Origin: Halomonas halodenitrificans DSM 735
GTDB taxonomy: Bacteria > Pseudomonadota > Gammaproteobacteria > Pseudomonadales > Halomonadaceae
Length of the DNA: 53,722 nt
Assembly (NCBI RefSeq): GCF_000620045.1
Contig: NZ_JHVH01000024.1
Location: 1-53,722 of the forward strand
Direction: 5' to 3'
Shown here: positions 30,079 to 38,501 of the stretch, one piece after another
How positions within the stretch are numbered: position 1 is the stretch's first letter
Layout: every line of letters begins with the position of its first letter
Translations under genes and position numbers: made by a program
The notes under the pieces: generated by a model
What the model was told of the DNA's origin: nothing
The model's input: the letters and a program-made list of their open reading frames with translations, nothing else
Databases searched by the model: none

Positions 30079-31652
30079 CGCGCCCCGCCCAGCTCTGGGC
30101 TATCGTCCACACTCACGCTGCCACCATGCCAGCTCATGACCTTGTGCACGATGGAAAGCCCCAGGCCATAGCCGCCGGCGCTGCGCGTGCGGCTATCGTC
30201 GAGACGCGCAAAGGGCTTGAAAATCGCCTGGCGCTCGGTCTGGGGCACACCGGGGCCGTCGTCTTCCACGTCGAACCTGACCAGGCCCGGCTCACACCTT
30301 ATACGGATCACCACCCGGGTCCGGGCGTGTCGACAGGCATTGGCCACCAGGTTCTGCACCGCTCGCTGCAGGTAGCGCGGCTCGGCGAGCACTTCCACAT
30401 CGGACGCCTCGACGAGCTCGATGACCAGATGGTCATGCAGCGGGCTCAGCGCCTCGATCACCCGTCGAGCCATGGCGAGACAGTCCACCAGCGCGGCATC
30501 CATCTCACGCCCGTTGATGGCCTCGCTACCCAAACGGGCATAGGTGAGAATCTCGTCGATCAGACCATCGAGCTCCTGAATATCCCCATCGACGCCCTGT
30601 AGCTGTCGACGTACCGGCGGCTCGTCGGTCATGTCCTCGACCATCTGCACCGCGAAGCGGATCCGTGCCACCGGGGTGCGCAGTTCATGGGAGACCGCAC
30701 GAATCATGTCCTGCTGGGCACGCAGCAGCGACTGTACCTGGGCGGCCATCCCGTTGAGGGCCATTCCGAGGCGGCCGACGAAGTCGGCACTCTCCACCTT
30801 GACGCGAGTATCCAGCCGGCCGGCGGCGATGCGCGATGCGGCCAGCTCCAGGCGCACCATGCGGGCCTCGACGCCACGCACGATGAGATAGATGGCCACT
30901 CCCAGCACGGCCAGCAGGATCAGCACCAGCAGGAGCTGCAGCGATACGGGCATCGGCTCGAAGGCCTGGACCGGTCCGATCACCAGCCAGTTGGCATCAC
31001 CACTTCGCTCCTGCAGTGCCAGGAAGATTCTCACGGACCAGCGCCCGGGCAGTAGCTGGATCACGACTTCACCGGCGGTAAGCCGCCGCAGCTGATAGTC
31101 ATCCAGCCCCTGGGGGGGCGCCTCTTCGAGGGATACCGGCAGGCGCCCGCTGGCCAGATAGTCGAGCCTGGCATCGCGGTCCGACGGCGGCATCACGGCA
31201 AGCCACTCGCCGAGCAGATAGGTCAGACCCCGCAGCTGATGCTCGCTCAGGCTGGTGAGTTCGACTTTCAGCAGGTGTTCACCATCAGGCATCCGCGACA
31301 ACAGTCGCCAGCCCTGGGCATCACTGGGCTCCACTAGCACCTTGTCATTGGCCAGGCGACGCCGGGAGAAATAGCCGAGAGACGCCTCGCTCAGAGCCAC
31401 CACGCTGATCTGCATGTCCAGGCGCTGCTCCTGGGCATCGAGCCAGGCAGCGTAGGCGGCGGGCGGCAGCATCGAAAGCCGTGCGGTCAGCAGGCGCATG
31501 GGGGCCTCGGCTAGCTGCTCGCGATGCGCCTCGCGGCGCACCTGGTCGACCAGCGCCATGCCCATCAGGCCCAGTCCGAAGGTCAGCAGCAGGGCCAGCG
31601 CCAGCAGCAGGTAGACGCGCAGGAAGGTGCTGTCGGCCAGGACCCGACGCAT
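30033..31652 (-). CDS. rstB: Sensor histidine kinase, RstB-like
   Basis: 539 residues. Two membrane helices (~10-32 and ~235-257) flank a periplasmic sensor of ~200 residues, longer than in E. coli RstB (433 residues in all). HAMP (VRGVEARMVRLELAASRIAA), phospho-acceptor His in MIRAVSHELRTPVARI, N box AVQNLVANACRHA, G1 VEDDGPGVP and G2 GGYGLGLSIVH. It pairs with the regulator gene 3 bases upstream. RstB systems respond to cation or osmotic/acid signals in enterics; the signal here is unknown. The stop may result from an 11-base deletion in the 3' repeat. Confidence 0.88.
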   Translation of the reverse strand: MRRVLADSTFLRVYLLLALALLLTFGLGLMGMALVDQVRREAHREQLAEAPMRLLTARLSMLPPAAYAAWLDAQEQRLDMQISVVALSEASLGYFSRRRLANDKVLVEPSDAQGWRLLSRMPDGEHLLKVELTSLSEHQLRGLTYLLGEWLAVMPPSDRDARLDYLASGRLPVSLEEAPPQGLDDYQLRRLTAGEVVIQLLPGRWSVRIFLALQERSGDANWLVIGPVQAFEPMPVSLQLLLVLILLAVLGVAIYLIVRGVEARMVRLELAASRIAAGRLDTRVKVESADFVGRLGMALNGMAAQVQSLLRAQQDMIRAVSHELRTPVARIRFAVQMVEDMTDEPPVRRQLQGVDGDIQELDGLIDEILTYARLGSEAINGREMDAALVDCLAMARRVIEALSPLHDHLVIELVEASDVEVLAEPRYLQRAVQNLVANACRHARTRVVIRIRCEPGLVRFDVEDDGPGVPQTERQAIFKPFARLDDSRTRSAGGYGLGLSIVHKVMSWHGGSVSVDDSPELGGARFTLLLPLRGQEEPA

Positions 31653-31655
31653 GGC

Positions 31656-32369
31656 TCAGGCATCCCTGACGAACAGGTAGCCCTTGCTGCGCACCGTCTT
31701 GATGCGATGCGGCTGGTGGGGGTCATCGCCGATCTTGGGGCGAATGCGCGAGACACGCACATCGATGGAACGGTCCTGCCCGTCGTACTTGATGCCCCGC
31801 AGCTGGGAGAAGATCTCCTCGCGGGTCAGCACCCGCCCGGCATGGCTGGCCAGCAGCCACAGCAAGTCGAATTCGGCGCTGGTCAGCTCGATTCGCTCCC
31901 CCGACAGCCACGCCTCACGCGTCGCATTGTCGATCTCCAGGTCACCGAAGGAGAGGTTCGATTCGCCGCTTTCCTCGACGGGTTCGGAGCGCCGCAGCAG
32001 GGCGCGCATGCGGGCCAGCAGCACTCGCGGCTGTACCGGCTTGGCGACATAATCATCGGCCCCCATCTCCAGGCCCAGCACCTGATCCATATCATCGGTG
32101 CGTGCGGTCAGCATCAGGATCGGGCCGGGATAATCGTCGCGCACCCGCCGGCAGATCGACAGGCCATCCTCTCCAGGCAACATCAGGTCGAGGATCACCA
32201 GGTCCGGCTGCAGGGCAAGGATTCTTTCGACGCCGTGGGTACCATCGACTTCCAGGGTGACGCGGAAGCCATTGGCCTCGAGGTAATCGCAGGTAAGACC
32301 TGCCAGGCGCTCGTCATCCTCGATGATCAGCACGTGATCCTGCTCGCGAGGCTGCAGGCTATCGTCCAT
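31656..32369 (-). CDS. rstA: Response regulator, RstA-like (OmpR family)
   Basis: 237 residues from ATG 32369; the frame upstream is open but lacks domain sequence. Receiver domain with acidic pocket IIEDDERL, phospho-acceptor Asp in LVILDLMLPGEDG, and Lys in VAKPVQPRV. The winged-helix DNA-binding domain ends DGQDRSIDVRVSRIRPKIGD then RIKTVRSKGYLFV, the RstA-type form. A 20-base palindrome about 90 bases upstream could be its own target. Confidence 0.88.
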   Translation of the reverse strand: MDDSLQPREQDHVLIIEDDERLAGLTCDYLEANGFRVTLEVDGTHGVERILALQPDLVILDLMLPGEDGLSICRRVRDDYPGPILMLTARTDDMDQVLGLEMGADDYVAKPVQPRVLLARMRALLRRSEPVEESGESNLSFGDLEIDNATREAWLSGERIELTSAEFDLLWLLASHAGRVLTREEIFSQLRGIKYDGQDRSIDVRVSRIRPKIGDDPHQPHRIKTVRSKGYLFVRDA

Positions 32370-32457
32370 TCTCGTGTGTGCTCCATTGATGGCTTGGCAG
32401 CAGCCTTGGAACGGTGTCCAGCCGCCTTGGTTCAAGGATACCTGAATTTGTCACTTG

Positions 32458-32477
32458 CGCATGCATGAATGCATGCG
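32458..32477. promoter_or_regulatory. 20-bp palindrome upstream of the rstA-like gene
   Basis: Perfect arms cgcatgcat / atgcatgcg around ga. It lies 89 bases before the regulator start (minus strand) and 118 before the small plus-strand gene, so it could serve either. It resembles a dimeric repressor site more than the direct-repeat sites of OmpR-type regulators. Confidence 0.45.
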
Positions 32478-32594
32478 GCAACGAGGAACGCCTTGGGTTA
32501 TAGCACCAGAGAGGTATTGCCTGCCACTGCTCTCGAGCCGCACACTGAACTGGCCTCGCTCCCGGGGCGAAGCCCCTGCTTCTGGAGATCGATC

Positions 32595-32708
32595 ATGGAC
32601 AAGAGTGTCATCAAGCGGATCTACGTTCCCACTCATGTGCGCACCCTGCCGACCGGCGAGCGGGTCACGGTGCCGGGGCATTACAAGGCTCCGCCGGAGC
32701 ACCGCTAG
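32595..32708 (+). CDS. 37-residue conserved-looking small protein
   Basis: From ATG 32595 (CTGGAGATCGATC before it) a 37-residue basic protein MDKSVIKRIYVPTHVRTLPT, then GERVTVPGHYKAPPEHR. No membrane segment or Cys. The frame is open upstream to 32469, but the ribosome site decides for 32595. Stop is 4 bases before the DUF3565 gene, implying one transcript. No family recognised; a YVPTH...VPGHYR-like pattern suggests a small beta fold. Confidence 0.6.
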   Translation: MDKSVIKRIYVPTHVRTLPTGERVTVPGHYKAPPEHR

Positions 32709-32712
32709 TCCA

Positions 32713-32928
32713 ATGCAACAACCTATCGTCGACTACCACCGCGACGAGGAAGGCCACTGGGTGGCCGAGCTGGCCTGTGGCCATAACCAGCATGTGCGCC
32801 ACCAGCCTCCCTGGGTGGAGCGCCCCTGGGTCACCAGCGAGTCGGGGCGCCGTTCGCGCCTCGGCCTGAAGCTGGGCTGCGTGAAGTGCGACCGAGGCGA
32901 GCCACGGGACAATCCCGCTCTTCCGTGA
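32713..32928 (+). CDS. DUF3565 small protein, possible metal-binding
   Basis: 71 residues, MQQPIVDYHRDEEGHWVAEL then ACGHNQHVRHQPPWVERPWV, with LGCVKCDRG near the C-terminus. The conserved Cys, four His and a CxxC make a zinc-binding fold likely. This is the DUF3565 pattern; function unknown. It follows the 37-residue gene by 4 bases. Confidence 0.82.
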   Translation: MQQPIVDYHRDEEGHWVAELACGHNQHVRHQPPWVERPWVTSESGRRSRLGLKLGCVKCDRGEPRDNPALP

Positions 32929-32954
32929 ACAGGCCAGCTGGTCCACTGAGGCAC

Positions 32955-32978
32955 CGGGGCCGCCAGGGAGCGGCCCCG
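32955..32978. terminator. GC-rich hairpin between convergent small genes
   Basis: Nine-base stem cggggccgc / gcggccccg with a 6-base loop, between the DUF3565 stop and the stop of the convergent membrane peptide gene. No T-run; weak evidence for termination. Confidence 0.45.
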
Positions 32979-33001
32979 ACGCCTTGCTCACGCCGGCACG
33001 G

Positions 33002-33181
33002 CTATCCCTTGGGGCCGAACAGGAACCAGACGACCAACCCCACCAGCGGAAATACCAGGAGCACGATGATCCAGATAAGCTTGGCCAGGCCGCTGGCCGC
33101 GCTCTTGGCCACCTTGACGATGGCCCAGATCACGATGATCAGCCAGACAAGACCCAACAGGCCGGTGACTTCGATACCCAT
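33002..33181 (-). CDS. 59-residue PLDc_N-type membrane protein
   Basis: From ATG 33181, with AGGAGGATGTCAA before it, a 59-residue protein: MGIEVTGLLGLVWLIIVIWA, a short basic loop (VKVAKSAASGLAK), then LIWIIVLLVFPLVGLVVWFL and FGPKG. This matches the two-helix cardiolipin-synthase N-terminal (PLDc_N) module that also occurs as a stand-alone peptide. Two transmembrane helices with a positive turn. Function of the solo form is unknown. It lies 109 bases downstream of the helicase gene. Confidence 0.85.
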   Translation of the reverse strand: MGIEVTGLLGLVWLIIVIWAIVKVAKSAASGLAKLIWIIVLLVFPLVGLVVWFLFGPKG

Positions 33182-33290
33182 TTGACATCCTCCTTGTCAC
33201 GTCCATTGATATGATTTGACACTCTTAAGGGGTAGCACAGCGTAGACAGCGGGTACAGTAGCCTCTTGTTAAGATTTTACTGCTTTCGCA

Positions 33291-35615
33291 TCATTCCGGC
33301 GCCGAACCTGGCGACCCGGCGGCCCTGACACGAGGCTCGCCCCACCAGCCTGGCAGGTGCTGCTGTACTGCGCCGCGAACGAAACGATCATCCATCAGCA
33401 CTACCGTGCCGCTATCCTCGGGGCCGCGAATCACCCGGCCTGCCGCCTGCACTACCTTGACCATCCCCGGCACTCGATAGGCGTACTCGACGCCACGCCC
33501 GTAGCGCGCCTGGAGGCGCGTCTTGAGCACTTCATTGATGGAGTCCGTCGGCGGCAGACCAAGAGTCGCGACGAAGGCTCCCACCAGCCGCTCACCGGGC
33601 AGGTCGATACCTTCACCGAAGGCCCCGCCCAACACCGCAAAACCGATGCCACACCCATTGCCGGTGAAGCGTGACAGGAAAGCATCGCGTGCCGCCTCGT
33701 TCATGCGACGCTCCTGGGCCCAGGCAGGAATCTCCGGATGACGAGCGATAAAATGGGCAAAGACCGCTTCCAGATAGGCGAAGCTGCTGAAGAAGGCCAG
33801 ATAGCAACCGGGGCGACGCGCATGCTGAGCGGCAATCTCGGCAACGATGGGGGCCAGCGAGGCCTCCCGGTCGCTTAGCCGCGTCGAGATATCGGCACGG
33901 ATGGATACCTCCAGCTGATTGGCGGCAAACGGGGATGGCACCTCTCGCCAGACGCTGCCCGCCGGCAGACCCAGCAGATGACGCTGATAGTCGGCCGGCC
34001 CCAGGGTCGCCGAGAACAGCACGACGACGTGTGCCGCGATAAAGCGCGAGGCGAGAAAGTCCGCCGGAATCAGGTTGTGTAGAGCCAGTCTCGCTCTCCC
34101 CCGCCCCTCGCGGGTCAGCTCGCACAGCGTGTGGTCGCCAAGGCGCTCGGCCAGGCGCATGAAAGCCAGGACCTCGAACAGCAGCTCCTGCCACTCGGCC
34201 CCCAGCTCCGGGTGCTCTCCCAGGGCTTCGGCGAGCGTGGAGGCAAGCGCCTGGAGACTCCCCAGCAGGGCAGGTGGCAAGGCCTCCAGGTGCCGCACGG
34301 CGGGCCGCCCTGGCTCACCGGTCTCATCGAGTGAAGCTGCGCGTATCAGGGCCTGCCACTGCCGCTGCAACCGGCCCAGCGGGGCCTTGAGGCGCTCCGG
34401 GGCGGTGCGCCTCAGTCTTCCCAGGTCGCGCTGAGCGAGGGCCACGCTGTACATGCCTCGCGCTCGACCTATCAGGTTGTGGGCCTCGTCTACCAGCACC
34501 CCGACTCGCCAGCCCTGCTCCCTCATCAAGCCGTGAAGCAACGCGTGATCATCGAACCAGTGGTTGACATCGCCGACGATCACATCGCTCCAGCGCGCCA
34601 TCTCCTGACCCAGATAGTAGGGGCAAACTCCGTGCTCCGCCGCCAGTTCACGCAATGACTCGCGATCAAGCCAGCGACGCTCGGCCGCCGCCTCGCGTGC
34701 CGCCGGCAAGCGGTCATAGAAGCCGGCAGCCAGCGGACAGGCCTCGCCATGACAGGCTCGTCCCGGATATTCACAGGCCTTTTCCCGCGCGGTCAGCTCC
34801 AGCACGCGCAGTGCCAGGCCGTTCTGCTTCAAGCGTGCGCCCAGCTGTGCCAACGCCTCGAGAGCCAGGCGGCGCCCCGGGGTTCTCATGGTCAGGTAGG
34901 CGAGTCGATCCAGGCCGTGTCGCGGCATCGCCTTGAGCAACGGGAAGAGCGTACCCAGCGTCTTGCCGATACCGGTAGGAGCCTGAGCCATGAGCACGCG
35001 ACCGGTAGCGGCGGCCTTGTAGCTCTCTTCGGCCAGGTACCGCTGTCCGGGACGAAAGTCGGCGAAGGGAAAGGTGAGTTCGCACAGCGTGATATCACGC
35101 TCGCGACGATGCTCCGCCTCCCGCTCGGCCCAGCCACGATAGCGTCGACAGCGCTCAGACAGCTCCTGCCACAGCTCGGCGGCAGTGGCGTGTTCGCTGA
35201 TCAGCGTCTCGTGCCTGCTGCCCACCTCCAGATAAACCAGTGTCAGCTCTATCGATTCCAGGTGACGCTCGGCGCACAGCAAGGCGCCGTAGCTGCGCAG
35301 CTGGGCACGATGCAGGGCCCGTTGATTGCTCGCCAGCCGTGCGATAGCGCCGCGATGGGTCTTGATCTCCTCCAGACGATTGACCATCGGGTCGTAACCA
35401 TCCGCGCGTCCACGCACCATAATCCCGGCAACCTCGCCGGTCAGTACCACCTCCGTGAGGTAGTCCGCGCCTCGACGCCTGGCAATTTCACGCTGACCTT
35501 CGAGCCCCTCCCTGGCACTCGGCGAGGGGGTAAAGCGATGATCCAGGTCCCCTGCCCTGGCGGTGACGTCGCATAGGGTGCGCACGCTAACGGGCAGCGG
35601 CGGCGTGCCGCTCAT
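33291..35615 (-). CDS. RecB/Cas4-like nuclease fused to XPD/DinG-type iron-sulfur helicase
   Basis: 774 residues from ATG 35615, which overlaps the FAN1 stop by 4 bases. Residues ~35-160 carry a PD-(D/E)XK pattern: Asp72 in GRADGYDP, Glu83-X-Lys85 in LEEIKTHRG, and Gln105-X3-Tyr109 in HRAQLRSYGALL, as in RecB/Cas4 nucleases. Residues ~180-760 are a superfamily 2 XPD/DinG helicase: Walker A APTGIGKT (~212), four Cys for a 4Fe-4S cluster (281, 288, 293, 331), DEAH at 376-379, motif V/VI region GEGIDLPGERLVGAF and VVQAAGRVIRGPEDSGTVV. Likely a 5'-3' DNA helicase-nuclease. Co-transcribed with FAN1. Confidence 0.85.
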   Translation of the reverse strand: MSGTPPLPVSVRTLCDVTARAGDLDHRFTPSPSAREGLEGQREIARRRGADYLTEVVLTGEVAGIMVRGRADGYDPMVNRLEEIKTHRGAIARLASNQRALHRAQLRSYGALLCAERHLESIELTLVYLEVGSRHETLISEHATAAELWQELSERCRRYRGWAEREAEHRRERDITLCELTFPFADFRPGQRYLAEESYKAAATGRVLMAQAPTGIGKTLGTLFPLLKAMPRHGLDRLAYLTMRTPGRRLALEALAQLGARLKQNGLALRVLELTAREKACEYPGRACHGEACPLAAGFYDRLPAAREAAAERRWLDRESLRELAAEHGVCPYYLGQEMARWSDVIVGDVNHWFDDHALLHGLMREQGWRVGVLVDEAHNLIGRARGMYSVALAQRDLGRLRRTAPERLKAPLGRLQRQWQALIRAASLDETGEPGRPAVRHLEALPPALLGSLQALASTLAEALGEHPELGAEWQELLFEVLAFMRLAERLGDHTLCELTREGRGRARLALHNLIPADFLASRFIAAHVVVLFSATLGPADYQRHLLGLPAGSVWREVPSPFAANQLEVSIRADISTRLSDREASLAPIVAEIAAQHARRPGCYLAFFSSFAYLEAVFAHFIARHPEIPAWAQERRMNEAARDAFLSRFTGNGCGIGFAVLGGAFGEGIDLPGERLVGAFVATLGLPPTDSINEVLKTRLQARYGRGVEYAYRVPGMVKVVQAAGRVIRGPEDSGTVVLMDDRFVRGAVQQHLPGWWGEPRVRAAGSPGSAPE

Positions 35616-37306
35616 CGTTCCGCCCCCCATTCCAGGTGGCATACCGCTGCCGGGATCTCATGACGATGGAAGACGGTCAGCCAGCGCCGCTGATTATCCT
35701 GCAGGCGATCTCCCGGCCCCTTGACCTCGATCAGCCGGTAACTCGGCTCACCCGGTGGCACTTCAGGAAACAGCTGCACCAGATCCGGCAGGCCTGCACG
35801 ATTGGCTCGCAGGTTACTCAGCAGATGTTCGAAGCAGATGCGCAGATGCGAGGGCGGAATACAGGCCAGCACCTGGGTGAGCAACTCCTCGTCGAGCGCC
35901 TCCCAGTGCACGAAAGGATTGGCAAGCCCATGCTTCTCGCGCCAGGTGGCAAGAATTGCCTGGCGATGCCGCCCCTCATCCAGCCGCGTCAGACAAGCCT
36001 CGAAATGGTCACGACGACGGATCACGAAATCGTCTCGATAGAGATCCGCAGGACCGGACTGGAAGGGATGAAAGAAGGCGCCGGCCAGGGGCTTGAAGAG
36101 CACTTCCCAGCATAACAGGCCAAACAGGCCGGTCAGCAGGGTATTCTCCACATAGTGAACCGGTGCGGCCTGGCGATGTAAGTGGTCACGTACCGCCTGC
36201 TCGACCCGGCCAGGACCCGGCAGGCGCAGCGTGAAACACTCGGGGGCTGGTTCGGAAATGGAACTCTCCGGCACCAGCCCCAGGCGGCGACGCAGTCGCG
36301 TCAGCAGCCTGTCCAGCGCCTGGGCCTCCACGTCGTCGCGCGTGACGCGCGCCAGTGGCTCGGCCAGGGCCAGTGCCTGACGCCAGCGCCCCCGGCGCTC
36401 GGCCAGGCGCAGGTAGCGAATTCGCCCCTCCCCATTGGCCTCGGGCGCCGGCCAGCCGGCTCGGCGGTAGAGCGTCAATGCCAGGTCAGCCAGCCCTTCA
36501 CGTTCCGCCCGACGCCCCAGTACGAGGCACAGGCGCGCATGTCGCGACGCCAGCCAGGGATTGTCGGGCCTGGCGGGCAGCGTCCCGGCCAGGTCCCCAG
36601 GCGCCTCGCCATCATCCAGGCGCCGCCGTAGATCATGCAATGACAGGTAGGCATCGACCTCGTCACGCCGCTGAAAGGCGCGAGAGTCGGCGCCGAACGC
36701 CACCGTTTCGAAGCGCTGATGCCCAAGTTCGGCAAGCACGAACTCCGACCAGTCCTGGCGCAAGTTGCCGAAGAACATCAGGCGTAGACGATCACATATC
36801 GCCATGATGCGAACTCGCACCACTCGCTCGGGAGCCTGCGGCCACCAGACGTTCAGCGGTTGCGGGACCGGCTCTCGGGCCAGCAACGCCTCACGCAGAG
36901 CTCCCTTGCTCACGGTCCCGGGCAGCCCCGTCGCGGCGATTTCTACCGACAGGGCCTGACGCAGCTCAGCCAGCCGGAGCTGGGCGAAGAGCGTTGCCAC
37001 ATCGAGTGTCGGCGCCTCTTCCACCACCCCGGCCGTCACCAGTGGCGCCAGCGCCGCCTCGGTATCACCGATCTCGGGATAGGCCAGCCGCGAGGGGCGA
37101 AAATACTCGCCCTTGCGCATGACCATGCGGACCAGCAATGCGCGGGAGCCAAGCGGCAGGCCGGCGAACAGGTCCAGGAAGGCATGTTCCTCATCGCGGA
37201 GCAGATCACTGTGGCGCTCAGCCACCCAGGCCAGCACATGTTCGAAGTTTGTCAGATAGTACAGGGGGTCTTCGAGGGAGGCGGCAGCGGCTTGTTTACT
37301 GTTCAT
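35612..37306 (-). CDS. FAN1-type VRR-NUC structure-specific nuclease
   Basis: 564 residues, close to bacterial FAN1 of Pseudomonas (~559). The N-terminal part LYYLTNFEHVLAWVAERH is FAN1-like, the middle is helical (SAP/TPR-like, VARVTRDDVEAQALDRLL), and the C-terminal VRR-NUC domain has GLPDLVQLF (Asp508) and LIEVKGPGDRLQDNQRRWL (Glu527-X-Lys529), with a preceding conserved Glu in ICFEHLLSNLRANRAG. FAN1 cuts 5' flaps and unhooks interstrand crosslinks. The stop overlaps the helicase start, so the two are translationally coupled. Weak ribosome site before the ATG. Confidence 0.9.
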   Translation of the reverse strand: MNSKQAAAASLEDPLYYLTNFEHVLAWVAERHSDLLRDEEHAFLDLFAGLPLGSRALLVRMVMRKGEYFRPSRLAYPEIGDTEAALAPLVTAGVVEEAPTLDVATLFAQLRLAELRQALSVEIAATGLPGTVSKGALREALLAREPVPQPLNVWWPQAPERVVRVRIMAICDRLRLMFFGNLRQDWSEFVLAELGHQRFETVAFGADSRAFQRRDEVDAYLSLHDLRRRLDDGEAPGDLAGTLPARPDNPWLASRHARLCLVLGRRAEREGLADLALTLYRRAGWPAPEANGEGRIRYLRLAERRGRWRQALALAEPLARVTRDDVEAQALDRLLTRLRRRLGLVPESSISEPAPECFTLRLPGPGRVEQAVRDHLHRQAAPVHYVENTLLTGLFGLLCWEVLFKPLAGAFFHPFQSGPADLYRDDFVIRRRDHFEACLTRLDEGRHRQAILATWREKHGLANPFVHWEALDEELLTQVLACIPPSHLRICFEHLLSNLRANRAGLPDLVQLFPEVPPGEPSYRLIEVKGPGDRLQDNQRRWLTVFHRHEIPAAVCHLEWGAER

Positions 37307-37416
37307 ATACTCATGATATTAACAGCTGAAACAGGCCGACACCCACACCCCATTAGCGAGCGTGGACAAAACGAAACGGTCATCTCGATAGCCAGATGGA
37401 AGCCCGGCAGGCCAGA

Positions 37417-38424
37417 TCATGAGGCATCATTCGGGTCGCAGGCCTTGCGCTTCTCCGGGCTGACGCTTCGCCATGGCCCTCCATGGCCCACGGTATCGGC
37501 CGCATAGGCATCGCGCTCGCCGAGGGGGCGAGGCTCGCCGACAGTCGTATCACGATAGGTCTGGCGTTCCATTTCCACGTTGAACTCTGCCCCGAGCAGC
37601 ACCACGAAGGCCGAGAGCCAGAACCACAGCATCAGCATCACCACCGCGCCCAGAGACCCGTAGATTTCGCTTACGCTGACCACACGGCCGAAGTAGAGCG
37701 ACAGTCCGCCGGAGCCGATCAGCCACATCAAGGTGGCGACGACAGAACCGACGCTGAGCCACCGCCAGCGTGGCGACCGCCGACAGGGCCCGAAACGGTA
37801 GAAAACGGCGATCACCAGCATCATCACCAACAGGAGTGCCGGCCAGCGCAGCCAGGCGACAGCCCTCACCAGCAGGGTATCCAGCCCCAGCATGCCGATG
37901 ACCAGGGGGAAGAAGGCGACAAAGGCAACGGTGACCAGCAACATCAGGATCAACCCCAGCGTCAGGGCCGCGACGATCATGCCACGATGCAGCACCCCGC
38001 GTTTATCGTCTTCGCCATAGACGACATTCAGCCCCATCACCATCCATAGCACGCCCTTGGAGGCGATGAACATCGCCACCACCACGCTGCCCAGTGCCGT
38101 CAGGCTGAGGCCGGTAATGGTACTCTCGCCAATCCTGCGTGCCTGGTCGTTGATCAGGCTGGAGGCCTCGGGCGGCAGGTAATGACTAAGCTGGACAATC
38201 TGCCCCGCCAGGTCCTGAGGGTCCATCACCAGCGCCCAGATCGAGATGATCGCGGCGATCATCGGAAAGAGCGCCAGCATGGCATTGAAGGCGATACCGG
38301 CGGCCATCATGGCGACAAGATCCCGACTGACCTCCCGCCTGACACGCCACAGGATATCCAGCCAGCCAACCGTCGGAATCTGACCCGGCTTACTGGCGTA
38401 ACGCCCGTGTTTCTGCTTCACCAT
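37417..38424 (-). CDS. YihY/BrkB-family inner-membrane protein
   Basis: 335 residues from ATG 38424 (CGGAGGGCCC before it). Six hydrophobic helices; family segments LVAMMAAGIAFNAMLALFPM, SKGVLWMVMGLNVVYGEDDK, PLVIGMLGLDTLL and FGRVVSVSEIYGSLGAVVML are characteristic. The family was once called ribonuclease BN in error; true function unknown. The polar C-terminal tail of ~45 residues is cytoplasmic. Confidence 0.93.
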   Translation of the reverse strand: MVKQKHGRYASKPGQIPTVGWLDILWRVRREVSRDLVAMMAAGIAFNAMLALFPMIAAIISIWALVMDPQDLAGQIVQLSHYLPPEASSLINDQARRIGESTITGLSLTALGSVVVAMFIASKGVLWMVMGLNVVYGEDDKRGVLHRGMIVAALTLGLILMLLVTVAFVAFFPLVIGMLGLDTLLVRAVAWLRWPALLLVMMLVIAVFYRFGPCRRSPRWRWLSVGSVVATLMWLIGSGGLSLYFGRVVSVSEIYGSLGAVVMLMLWFWLSAFVVLLGAEFNVEMERQTYRDTTVGEPRPLGERDAYAADTVGHGGPWRSVSPEKRKACDPNDAS

Positions 38425-38501
38425 GGGCCCTCCGTTGCATTGCGGGAGCAACGATACTCGCATTGCTCCGGCATCGATGTTGCCGGCCGTGGACGGCCGT
38501 C

